From: Diplonema papillatum
Taxonomy: Eukaryota; Euglenozoa; Diplonemea; Diplonemida; Diplonemidae
Assembly: GCA_030068145.1 (NCBI GenBank)
Contig: JAPJBO010000398.1
Coordinates: forward strand, 124,001 to 188,000
Reading direction: 5' to 3'
DNA: 64,000 bases
Shown here: piece after piece, positions 11,399 to 22,003 of the stretch
Layout of the letters: every line of letters starts with the position of its first letter
Numbering within the stretch: the first letter of the stretch is position 1
Position numbers and translations under genes: made by a program
Notes under the pieces: generated by a model
Databases searched by the model: none
What the model was told of the DNA's origin: nothing
Seen by the model: the letters and a program-made list of their open reading frames with translations, nothing else

Positions 11399-13911
11399 CT
11401 AGTTGATACGGCAGATGTACGAGTTAGCCTGCGTGATGTTCCGGACCCAGCGGGCAGGGTTGTACGACTTCGATCGTTCCTCAATCTTCAAAAACCGGAT
11501 GTTGAGGCCCGAGACAATGTACCTGCGAGAAAGTTTCTTTGACCGCAGCAAACTGAAACGCAATACACGAGCCTCCTAAGCCGAGAAACTCGGATGTGAC
11601 CTTAAAACGAATGCGTGGTGACAGTTTTTGTGTTGTGTTTCTTGTGGGGAGAGGTGCAAGAATGTGTTTCCAAGGTATGCATTCTTCGCCGCGCGTATCC
11701 TATCTGCGCCTTCGGTACATTGACAGACACGTTAGGCGGACGACCACCAGCGTGGAACCCGAGTGTCTGCAGACAGGACGGCGATGTGAGTTTGGTGGCA
11801 GGGATATTCCTCGCTGTCCTACGAAGTATCGGGCGCAGCAGTTTGAACTTGTAGCTCGACATGAAAATGTTCTACAACCGAGCAAACGTACCCCGTCTGC
11901 TGTCCGCATCAGACAACCGAACAATAGGCATGTAATATAAATATTGTTGTGTCTGCGCCAGAATACAGCAGCCGCATTGCCGGCCACAGGAGATTGCAAA
12001 GAACAGATTGGGAAGTGGTAGTGTTCGATATAGTGTGCATCGTTGAATCATCAAGACATACATTGGAATTTCGAAGTTCATCGAGATAGGCCCAATCTCA
12101 CGGCGAATGGCTTGCGTCGTCGGTTGGCTGAACGAGATGCGAGCTTTGCATACTTGTTCGGTTGAGCCGTTGAATTGTTTGATGAGCCAGACAACGACCT
12201 TGTCCGCCGACTTGTATTCGTAAGTCTGATTCTGAGAGCCGCCTCTGAAGTCGACAGCAACACTGTTCGTCACCTTTGGTACTGCAAACTTAATGAGTAC
12301 GGTGGTGCCTTGGATGTGGCCAGGAAAGTCTGCCCGGACCTGTTTGTGAGATGTTGCCTTTGATCTCAGCGCTGACATACTATGTTTCCTGACACGAGTA
12401 GCGTGCAAATAGGCTGCAGAGGGGCCGCATGGCTGGATTAGCATTATGATTGCAAAGACGAACTTGTCACTGTCCCTGGAGTCGCATTGGATCGGGAACG
12501 ACGCGACGAGAAACAAAAGACTCGCGCAGCTGATACAGCTACAACAGGACCAGCCCCCCAAGCGCAACACGAGCCACTCGCAGGTGGCGAGTTGATGTGA
12601 AAACGAGGGACGACCCAAAAAGCTTCGCATGCGCGGTGGGGCTACAAATACGTATTATCATCCGAAGAAGTGTGAAAACGGGTTTTTGCCTGGAGGCTTT
12701 TCGAGTTTTTCTGCAGATGCTTTGAGCTTTCTTTGTGTCTATGCCTTCAGTCGTCTTCATGGTGTCAGCCGAAGCTAGAAGGTTTGCCTGCATGCGCTAC
12801 TGGACCGATTAACAACAGAAAGTGTAGCTCCAAGTAGTTGGGTAGTAGCCAGGTTTTCTAATCCCGTGCATGTCGCAAATGTGACCGCGGAATCAACGGT
12901 TAGAGAGTGAGCCTATCAAGGTTGGAGGCGCGGCTTTCAAAATAAACACCAAACCTGAAGAGTGAGCTCGACTTTGTAGGGAGAGACGTACTCAATCGTG
13001 GGGTTGATTCTGAACGGCATCGCGTAGTCAATTCCGGTGACACGGTAGTTCATTGCCACGAACTCGCCATCCGGTGGCCGGAAGAACAGCGTTCGCTCGG
13101 ATTCGAAGTCGCTGTAGTTGATGCACTCGTGGAAGTTGACGGAGTCGAGGACGACGCCTCCGTAGCTGCGCTCGTTCCTGCCGACTGTAAGGTCTTCATT
13201 CAACCCAAGGCGGAGCTCGGGCGTGCCAGTAAGGAACGACTTCATTATAATAGCGCCGTCGATCTCGGACGTGACGACGTGCCCATTCGCGTTGAAGACG
13301 GTGTTGAGGCGCTCGAGAACATCGACGTAAATCTCGTTGCTTCGCGCGCCGTTGTCGCCGCCGAGAATCGAAGCTTGCGCTTCCGTCGCTTTCTTCGTGC
13401 CTTTGCTGAAGGGCCGCGGGAAGGGGGTTTTCATGTTGGTGATGCTGGTCACGGCGGTAACCTTCTTTTCATCCGACTCGACCATCAGAGGCTCGTTGAA
13501 GATGTACGGTTTCAGCTTCTCCGAGCTCATGCCCTGGGGGATGCCGTAATCGATGACCTCGTCCAGGATCTCGTAGACCATGACGAAGTTCTTCCGGAGC
13601 GATTCCTCGTTTAAAACGCCCAAGAAGTCCTTCAGCAGCTTTGTAAGACGGATCAGGATTTCAGCGAGCAGGGAAGGGGACATGTTCTCCCGTGTGGTGA
13701 TGACGAGCAGGAGGTTGTTCTTCTTCACGTAGGCGTAGTTGATGCCATCGATCGTGAAGAAAGGCGGTGTGTCGCCTCCTCCCGGTCCGTCCCAGAACTT
13801 GTACTTCCGAAAGAAGATCTCATCAGTCCCGCGGACGATGTCGCTCCTGTAGTCTTTCGCGATGATCTTGTCGCCTCTGGGCGACAAGGCGAAGATTTGC
13901 GAGATCGGCAT
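11399..13911 (-). CDS. AP4M: AP-4 complex subunit mu, copy A
   Basis: Medium (mu) subunit of the AP-4 adaptor, which sorts cargo at the trans-Golgi. Three exons: 13911-12955, 12339-12062 and 11522-11399, with donors GTTTGG and GTATGT and acceptors AAACAG and TCGCAG. Phases agree and give 452 aa. The N-terminus (MPISQIFALSPRGDKIIAKDY) begins a longin-like domain with FVMVYEILDEVIDYG. From about residue 190 a mu-homology domain follows (NEIYVDVLERLN, EIDGAIIMKSFLTGTPELRL, LNEDL, PPDGEFVAMNYR), ending in SKSYNPARW-x-RNITQANSY. These motifs fit AP-4 mu better than AP-1, -2 or -3. The C-terminal MHD normally binds tyrosine-based signals. A paralogue lies on the same strand at 22004-24284. Intron 1 holds a copy of dispersed repeat B. 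Confidence 0.92.
11680..11795 (+). repeat. Dispersed repeat family A, diverged copy
   Basis: Shares the blocks TCTGCGCC, GGCGGACGACCA-like, GGAACC-GAGTGTCTGCAGACA and GACGGCGATGTGAG with the copies at 10678 and 29862. It lies inside intron 2 of AP-4 mu copy A. Confidence 0.5.
12665..12775 (+). repeat. Dispersed repeat family B, copy 1
   Basis: Contains TTTTTGCCTGGAGGCTTTT, CTGCAGATGCTTTGAGCT, TTGTGTCTATG and GGTGTCAGCCGAAG in that order. The same order is seen at 35042-35165 and, in part, at 54326-54412. Two of the three copies sit in introns (AP-4 mu copy A intron 1 and metacaspase-like intron 1). Confidence 0.7.
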
Positions 13912-14041
13912 GCCAGGGAGGGGGGTCCTGCTTTCCTTTCCCGACCCGAGCCCCTGCGGTGGAGACTTTTCCTCTCAAGAAATACGCACGTGCGGACAGG
14001 GATTATCCTGCATGGTTAAAAAAATGATTTCTTCACCAAAG

Positions 14042-14074
14042 GAATAGTTGAGTTGCAGCTCTTGACAAAGATAG
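14042..14074. repeat. Left part of repeat G, split by LINE-B
   Basis: Matches 51926-51958. It resumes at 15322-15483 on the other side of the LINE-B insertion. The last six bases, AGATAG, are repeated at 15316-15321. Confidence 0.8.
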
Positions 14075-15315
14075 AGAGAGAGACGAGTTAGAGTGCAGGG
14101 ACCATCTCTCCGAGGAGTATCCGGTCGCCCCACTACTATCCCGTACTACTACGGCGGGCGCAAGTCGTTGCGCCGTGGGCGCGGAGCGAGCCGTGGCCCT
14201 GTCAAAGATGATTGTTGCACCGATGGTGGCGCAGCCGGGGGCGTTCTGACTGGCGGACGAGACCGCCTGGCAGGCGTGTGTTGACACGTTGTTTCGCGGG
14301 CTCTCCTCCTTTTGGCAATAGCCCGCCCTATGGCGGCGGCTAGCATCTTGACAGAGAATCTCAACTCCCACTGAACAAAGGGTACGTCGTGCGGATATTC
14401 AGGCACGGCATCGTTCCAGCTGTTACGGGCGCAAATTGTTTCCAGCTTGCCCAACATCCACTCGGTCTTCCGTCCAGCCGCAAAGCGTGGGCGGTGGGTA
14501 CAACCCGGCATAGCCGGCGCACCAAAACAGCGGAGGGAACAGACCCCCTGCCGCCATTTCCCAGGGAAGGAGGCGACTCCTGAGTCGGCGCAGCACAGGT
14601 CGTTGATGGCTCGCATAAGGTACCCAATTTGCAGCCCCTTCTCGGCGAAGGTTCTCCCCGGGAGCTTCGAACGCGTAAATGCCTCAAAATCAAGCGCGAG
14701 TTCCACGCCTGTCGTCGGGAGAGGGTTGGAGCTGACCCACGATAGACTCCGCAGCCAGAAGACCAACGTCGCTGCGAAGCGGGTTCCGATGTTGGTCGTA
14801 AGCAACTTACGACTGTCCGTTGCTAAGTGTACGTCGTATTTCGTCGACGCACCTGAGGCGAGTTCCCAAGGGCGTGTTGCCGCAAGGCTTCGCTGCGCCT
14901 GCGCCATCTCGATTGAGATCGTACCGATCAGCCTCTGGATCTTCTCCAGGAGGTCAGGAGGGGTCCCGTAGGGGGGTATCCCTCTAATGCACAAGCACTG
15001 GGGCATGTCCCGGACCATCGCCTCAGCAATGCAAAACCGGGATCGCATCTCGTTCCATCTACAACCTGGGCCCGGACATTGCCAGTAGTAATGCCACAGG
15101 GTCCCCGTCGCACCGCTGTCGCAGAACGCGCAGTCGCCGCTCCCCGAACCCCACTTCCTGCGGCACCATTCCCGTGAGTACACCGCTCCCCCAATACATC
15201 GACTGATCGCGGAACTCAATTTGTGGTCCGTCGCGCGGTTCAGCCAAAGCCGATTCATGGCGCGTACGTCCACCCCTCCTTCGATTCCGTCAAATCCTTG
15301 TCTCTGTGTGGTGGG
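14075..15315 (-). mobile_element. LINE-B, 5'-truncated non-LTR retrotransposon insertion
   Basis: The insertion is flanked by AGATAG on both sides (14069-14074 and 15316-15321) and interrupts repeat G, whose uninterrupted paralogue is at 51926-52121. Only the 3' part of the element is present: the ORF2 C-terminus, then a 74-bp 3' UTR ending in a CT-rich tract (minus strand). Tail fragments with the same 3' UTR are recognisable at 57030-57160 and, more weakly, at 21228-21330. It is related to, but clearly diverged from, LINE-A. Confidence 0.82.
14149..15313 (-). pseudogene. LINE-B ORF2, C-terminal fragment
   Basis: Open for about 388 codons to a TAG at 14149, but endonuclease and reverse transcriptase are missing, as expected of 5' truncation. 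What remains is the post-RT region. A zinc knuckle, CAFCDSGATGTLWHYYWQC, corresponds to CKHCGSG-x-DEKHVFWDC in LINE-A ORF2. A later block, VELALDFEAF, matches LELAIDFELF of LINE-A. The tail is Arg/Pro-rich. The fragment has no start of its own; the open frame upstream of 15315 belongs to the flanking repeat. The uninterrupted frame suggests a fairly recent insertion. Confidence 0.8.
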
Positions 15316-15321
15316 AGATAG

Positions 15322-15483
15322 ATGGAAAAAAGAAGGTGTTTTTATTCTTCGCTTTTTCTCACGAACGGGGGGGTCGGTCCTGCTTTTGGCTTTGTAGGTT
15401 CTCCCGACTCCCCAATTCGTGGTCAGCACAAACTCAAGAGGTCTAGTCAACTATTCCCTGCAGTATTGGCATACTTTCAAAAA
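15322..15483. repeat. Right part of repeat G
   Basis: Matches 51959-52121 nearly base for base, ending at an A-tract. See 14042-14074 for the left part. Confidence 0.85.
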
Positions 15484-18400
15484 AAAAGTATTCTCAAAAC
15501 AGGCCGGTTAAAAAAGGTTTTTTAACCACGGGAGTTTCTGGTGAAAGTTTTTTTGTGCCTGCAAGGCCAGTGTCACGGAGGGTAGAGGACCCGCAAGACC
15601 CACAGGTGGAGTCTACAACAAAGTGGCGAAGCAGCAACACTCCCACGAAGGTCGCATACCAGGATTACAGGTCATCAAAAAAACCTCGCTCAACTGGTGC
15701 GTTTGACAGGTCTGCGCTGCCAGTAACTGCCAGTAACAGCCAGTAACAGCCAGTAACCGTCGGGTAGATTGCCATGGTACAGTGGGATTTCTGAAAAAAC
15801 AAATATTGTGTACTTAGCAACTTTTTGGCCCAGAACCCGAAAATTTTGCCCACACTCAAACACCACCACATGATACTTTGAAGTTTTATTTGAGGTGCCA
15901 AGCCCATTTTCTGGACATTTTTGCGTTTATTTTTGACTCAAATGTCAAAGGTTTCCCGTAACAGGTGGACTACGAATCGCCTCCCTTCCCCGACACAGTG
16001 TGGTGGCGCGTTTGGCGTGGCGCGGCGCGGCGCGTTTGGCGCACCCTGTAGCCCCAAGGAAATTTAGGTTCCCACGTGGGCAAAAGTGTGCCTCGGCGGA
16101 ATTGATACCCAGCCTGGGTCATTTTTCAATGGGCACAAACAGTGGACTCTGGTTTTGGCAAAGTGTGGTGATATTTTCCCGCTGGTCTACGTGGCAAATT
16201 TTTTCCGACGACTTTTTGCTCGCTCGTTTCTCGGGTGAAGAGAACGGTGCCAAATAGACCCGGAAACGTAGGCGGATTATTGTGGTTCGTCGGCATTTCA
16301 TTGCTGCAGCGTACATTACACCCGCATTGCACCCGTCAAAACCGGTCCAAAAAGGCTGCTTGCAGGGATCGATCCCCTGGAAAAAGCGTTGGTTTTCACT
16401 GGCCCTGGAAGGACAGGGGGTGTGGGAGGGCACCAGAATAGGCACCCTCTGAGAACAGGTTTTCTGGAAGATTTCGTCATCTTTCTTCTCACCGGATCAA
16501 AAACTTGTCGGAACGCGCGCCGGTATCCGAGAAAATGGCCGAATGATGATCCCAAAGTGAAGAAGTAGCCAATTCCTGGTGAAAACACTGAGGGCGCGCC
16601 AATCGCGCCAAACGCGCCATACAGGGTTTTCTGGCGCGGCCTGGTGCGGCTGGCGCAGGAGCCACACTGCCCCGCACGCGTTACTACGGGGGGAAGGGAG
16701 TGAACCGTTCTAATACCCGACATCTCCACGGCGTCAGATGTTGACTGTCTCCGGAGCGTCGTTCATCGGGTTGCCGCCGGAAGTTACTACGAGCCTGTGC
16801 AGTACTGCCCGCCCGATGAGGAGGTAGCAAGTGTGACGAGAAATCACTTGGACCGTCTGTTTTGGAAGGGATGCGCGGGAAGATGAAGAAGGTTCTCCAA
16901 ATCATCCAAACGCGGGACGAGCTCATTCGACAAAGGTCTGCTGCAAAGAACGAGAGTTGCCTTCGGTTCCACCGTTGCCGAATCTGATTGTCAGTGCGTC
17001 TAGGTCGAGAAAGACTGTTATGGAACAAGTCCAAGCAGGAGGACCTGGTGGCTGGCAGAAAGAGGAAACGAGAAGGCCTGCTCGCATCGATTCGCTCCGA
17101 TTCGACTGCACGAAGGAGTGGCCTGCGCTGCCGTGGGCCCGATCGCGCCATTCACGCGGTACCATGGGATTGTCCCAATGACTCCTATCCCAATGGTTCT
17201 TTGCCAGCAGAGAAGAAGGCTGTGGGGTGAGGTGCGGACTGGAACGTCCCTCCTCCCGTTTACACTGGCCACACGCGCGGAAGCGCAGCTGGTGAAACAA
17301 CGTCCTCCTTCAACCAGCTTGCGAGCTCCTTTTCCACCACACCTTGCTCAAGGACACGCCTCCGCGAACCGCCGCGAATCCCAGCGTCGTTTAGACGCTG
17401 TGGGAGCTTTTCCGGAAGCTTCTGGGAAGATTCACTGGGAGTGCCACCGCTTGCTGCTTCGTCGGGTACCTTTTTAAACCTTCCTTTGTTCCATTATGCA
17501 GCAAGAATTGCGGAATACATCACACTCGCCACGGTCATCTTTTCTGGCAACTCGGTGTCCATAGGGCTGAAGCAAGCCGGCTGATCGCGCTACGAACTTG
17601 GCTGACATCCAGCTTGTCGGATGATCCAACGCCCAACTTCACAAAGTTCCCAAGTCATTGCAACTCTGAAGAGGTTGTCGAGAACTTCGTCAAGATGGTG
17701 ACGAAGACTGGTGGATGAGGATGAGTGCAAGACAGATGGTACGTTCAGCGAAATGTGCGCCTGTTTTTCGAGGAGCGCTTTTTCAGAGCCTTTCGCGCGG
17801 GCAGATGCTACCACGAGGGAAAAAAAACGAGAGTATTTTGTTGCCCCTCCTCCCTTCCAAACTCAGAAAACCCGAAACCTGGAGAAAACATTGTCGAACA
17901 AAAATGAAAAAAAATCTGGGTGGAGGTCAGATTTTGCTAAGTACACCCAGCGTTTAAATCACGTACACCCCTGCTCTGCGCTGCCAGTAACTGCCAGTAA
18001 CAGCCAGTAACCGCCAGGTAGACTGCCATGGGACATAAGCTAAAATCAAACGCACCATCAACGTGGAAAAAAATCTTTCCGGCCATGCTACAGACTTTTT
18101 TTAACCATGATTTTCCCGAATTTCGGGGATCAGAATAATCCCTGCGTGCGGACAGACAAAAGAGAGTGGGCGGAGCGTGCCCGCCTTCTTGGGTTGTGTG
18201 ATCTGGTGGAATCGTCGTATCCTAGACAAAACAAGTGGAAAAGATGGTGGGTTTCTTAGCGTTTATTGAGGGTTAGAGGTTCGGTGTCTTAGGGTCTCTG
18301 GTTGACCATTGAGGCTGGGAAGTGGGTGGTATGGTATATCATTCTTCGCTTTTCCTCCCAAAAAGGATCTCCCTGCATACTAATCAAACAAAGCAAAGGC

Positions 18401-18540
18401 GCGGCAGCCCGAAGCTTTCGTACGGAAGCCGGTACCGGAGCCTGGCAGCGGGACCGTGTTGCATGTATTGCTACTTCGTTGGAACCTTGGCGCGCCCAAT
18501 TTCGCGTTGGGTTTTGTAGTACTGCCCCATTTATGTGTTA
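15484..18540. other. Intergenic, low-complexity blocks and one direct repeat pair
   Basis: No gene is supported. A segment with tandem CCAGTAACAG units followed by GGTAGA-x-TGCCATGG occurs at 15712-15777 and again, in the same orientation, at 17976-18030. Clusters of GGCGC (with GGCGCGTTTGGCG) occur at 16008-16036, and in inverted orientation at 16590-16650. Confidence 0.5.
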
Positions 18541-18764
18541 GTTATCATGCAGGGTCAAAACCTTGTGTCTTTTTGGAAATGGCAAAAAAAAAAGTTCCGG
18601 AAAAAAATTGGGTTTTTTTGAATTTTAAAAGTTTGGAACAAACTCTGCAGTTATTTTTGAGGAAGTTGAGCAAAGATTTTTTTTTTCCAAAAAAAATTTT
18701 AGGGCTCCATCGGCCCCGCGGGAGCGTTTTAAAAAGACACAAGGTTTTGACCCTGCATGATAAC
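18541..18764. mobile_element. MITE with 34-bp perfect terminal inverted repeats
   Basis: The two ends, starting GTTATCATGCAGGG, are exact reverse complements over 34 bp (18541-18574 and 18731-18764). A TA dinucleotide flanks both sides, as expected of a TA target duplication. The 224-bp element has no ORF; its interior is A/T-rich with long homopolymers. The TA target suggests mobilisation by a Tc1/mariner-type transposase, but no transposase is seen in the window. Perfect ends imply recent movement. Confidence 0.88.
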
Positions 18765-21700
18765 TAAACCCGGATCGATCTGTGCTTCGTGGGTACAGCG
18801 GATTTCCTCCTTTGACTTCGATTGTCGGCATGCCGACACCAGTACCACTCAGCCTCCGCTCCGCTGTTCACAGAAAGAAGTAAAGGGCAAGCGAAGAGCG
18901 CGGGTGTTGGAAAAGACAGGTACAACGGCGGCAACTGAGAGGCCCGAAATGAATGTGCGGAGTCCCGACCGAGATTTCGGGCGTTGCGGACGACTCCAGT
19001 GCGGAAATAAGTAATCTGCCCTGTGGGCCCTGTTCGTTCCTTCGGACGACAGGACGGCGTTTTTCGCGGACCACGCAAAAGCAACGGATTGATACTTTGG
19101 GACACGCCGGAGTCTTGCAGTTCACTGACGGAATAGGAGCAAGACGCATGGCTAGATGAGCACGACCACCTCGAATCGAGACCAGAAAAATTCGGGGTGG
19201 GGCTGGCTTCGACGACTAGTAATACCGCGGTAAATAGTAGCACTCCTGAACTAGCCCGAACCAACAGGGATACAGAATGTCAGTCACACCTTCCCGATTC
19301 TTTTGGAAGCTGGAGCTGGAGAAGTGTGCCCGAGCCACAGCGGGGGCCGATAATCGCGCTCGCGTTTACCTCCAGCTTTTGGCTCCAAATTCCGAGGCTC
19401 CAACTCCCACCGTGTGTACCGCAAGGCCCGGCAGAGAAGGCATCTCTGCATCCGTCTATTTCGACGGTACCCGTTGGCAAACGGACTTCGAAGACGCAGC
19501 GCCTTCCTCCGGCCAGCCGGACCTTATATTATTATAAGGTACTACAGGGGGGGGGAATCGTAGTTTTGGAGGGGAGGTTCACTCCAATTGTTACCACGGG
19601 GCCGCATAAACAAGCGTAGCTGGTTTAAACGTCGGGTAAACTTTGAACCTCGACGTCGAACAACAGTTTTTGTTTGGAGACACATCACAGATAGATGCCC
19701 GCCTTTCAACTAAAGAGGAAAGAACGTAATGGATGGTTAACATTGTAGCTCCCCCTGTAGGTTGGTCTGCAAGGGACATCCCGTACTCAGTCGGGAGGGA
19801 GAGCAAAGTCCGAGGCTCTCAACTTGCGCCAATTTCTACGACTTCTCTGGTCCACGTGCGCTGGGTCCTTTCTGCCCGGAGCATTCATTCGTTCGAAACA
19901 TGCGCGGCGCCGCTCGGAGCGCCTACGTCGCGTCTGCCCGCAATCCGCGTGGATGGTTGCCGTACTCGATGAGCGATGAGATCGCTACCGGGGAGGGGGC
20001 AAGCACCAAAACAGGGAGTCCCATGTGGCTGAGCGCTGCAGAGCTCAGTGGTCCAGGAAACAGTGCTTGTAGAACTTCTCCGAGCGCGATATCTGAGCTT
20101 CGTGAGAGCAACCGGTGCAGCAACAACCTCTGGTGAACGAACGCGCCTGTCCAAACCGGGAGACGGACTGCGGCGGCACGGTGGCCCAGGTTCTTCGGAT
20201 TTGTTCCCAGCGATTATATCCTTCCTTGCCACCAACTAAGGTGCAAGGTACTGCCAAACGGACGTGACTGATGATAATGAGGCTTCTCGAGTCGGGATTG
20301 TTGTGGGAAACCGCGGTTTTGGCAGCGGCAACTGACCTGACGGATACGCTGGGTCCAGGGTAAGGCTAGTTGTTTGAGTCAGCCATACACTAGTCTATGC
20401 AGAGAGGATCGAGGACTACCTCGCGGACTACTCGCACGCCTCCTGGCATGACACAATACGTGTATCTTGGCTTGATGCGGCTGGAGGCGTCGCAACACAC
20501 AGCACTACCGTGCAGCCTCGAGCACAGTCAACAGAACTGGAGACGAAACCCGCGACCTTAGTAAGCAGCACCTACCCGAGATACACCACATATCCTGATG
20601 CTTTGCTTGGTACGTAGGTAGCCCTCGATCTGTACCGCCGCGCACGTGAGGTTGGCTCCCGTGCAGGGTTTCTCCAATTCACTCGCAAAAAATGGGAGGT
20701 GTCGTTTCTCACCTGCCAGGTCCTTCCTGGAGGCCCTTCCCGGATCGCCGGCTGCCCCAAGTGCGGAATACATGATAACAAGAGAACATGACGCGGACTG
20801 TTCCTTTCTGTCTTTCTTCGGTAACCATTTCCACGGGGGCCAACGAGCAACGCAACAAATGGATAGGTTTCGTTGAACGCAGGTTGTACGGGCTACAGCA
20901 CGTTTCCTCTCTTACGTGATATTGTAGCGATTGTGGGAAGTCATCGGCATGCCGATGAGTACCACACTAGCCCTACGTGATAAGCAACTAGCGGCCACCG
21001 CGAGTGTTTCTACAAAGCAGGTGCAACGAGCTAGAAGCATTTCGAAGCCCTGCTTTGCAGTTCGTTATGAGTCGGAAGGATCAATCTTCTAAGACCCAGG
21101 GGATCTTGTCACCAAAAAAAAGAAATTGGAAGGAAGAAGTTGTGTCCCGCTTTCCGGCAAAGTTGATGGGCTCTAATAGATTATGAAGGCGGCTGCGCCG
21201 CCGCGGACGCTGAAGACGTAACGAACAGAGAATAGTTTGGACTGCAGGGACCATCTGATCCGGTCTCCTCGCTACTCCACTGCTACACGGGCGTACGTAG
21301 TTTCACAGGCGCACTCTACGCGGGGTAGATCCAGCATTGGATAGCATTGGCAACTCCATTGCTAATGTCCAAGGGATCCAACCCCGTGAAAATCGCCCGG
21401 CTCGAGGTGGCTACAATTGAGGAGGTTGAAACAGGGAAGTTCAAGACGGGTGATGGCGCAGGAGGCTCATCTTCCTTCCCGGGGAAAGAGGATGCCCCCA
21501 GAGGAGCGAGCAAAGACATTAGTCCTTCATAACTCGCACGTATTATCCCTACAAACGTTTACCCAGGTCTTCGACCGTGACGGGCCTCGAAATCCCAAAA
21601 GAAGGTTCCACTGCCTGTTCGCAGAGACGGCCAGCGGGACACTGCGTACTTTTTCGTGTTCCAACTAATCGCGAGGACCTCCTGTATGTCCCTCGCAAGG

Positions 21701-22003
21701 GAGACTCCGCCTTTTGCTTGGCAACAAGACACATTTAACATTTGCATGTCACATGTCAAAAAAGTGACGGTTGGCAGCGTATCATGTTGCAAGCGTCGAA
21801 CAGGTGATTCTACACACGTGCGCACAAGGAATTTCTACGCCGCGTTCCTGGTATTATTTCGAAGGCAGACGGGGGACAGGTTGCTTGACAACGGCGATGA
21901 ACGCAACAGCGAGTGGCTGCAACGACAACCCGAGTACGCGCAGTGCGCCGAAAACGCTCCCAATCGTGGGGTCCGAAGCCGTATTTAGGGCCCGGGGGCA
22001 CCT
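18765..22003. other. Intergenic, no gene recognised
   Basis: No exon chain is supported on either strand. A segment near 21228-21330 resembles the 3' UTR of LINE-B (CAGGGACCATCT, CGGGCGTACGTAG). An inverted repeat around 19305-19400 (AAGCTGGAG against CTCCAGCTT) is related to the foldback family at 60001. Confidence 0.4.

Noticed and set aside
14042-15483. DNA transposon with GGAATAGTTGA inverted ends spanning the LINE-B region
   Set aside because: The inverted motif exists (14041 and near 15450), but the repeat continues beyond it on the right and the second copy lacks the interior. The LINE insertion with AGATAG duplication explains the data better.
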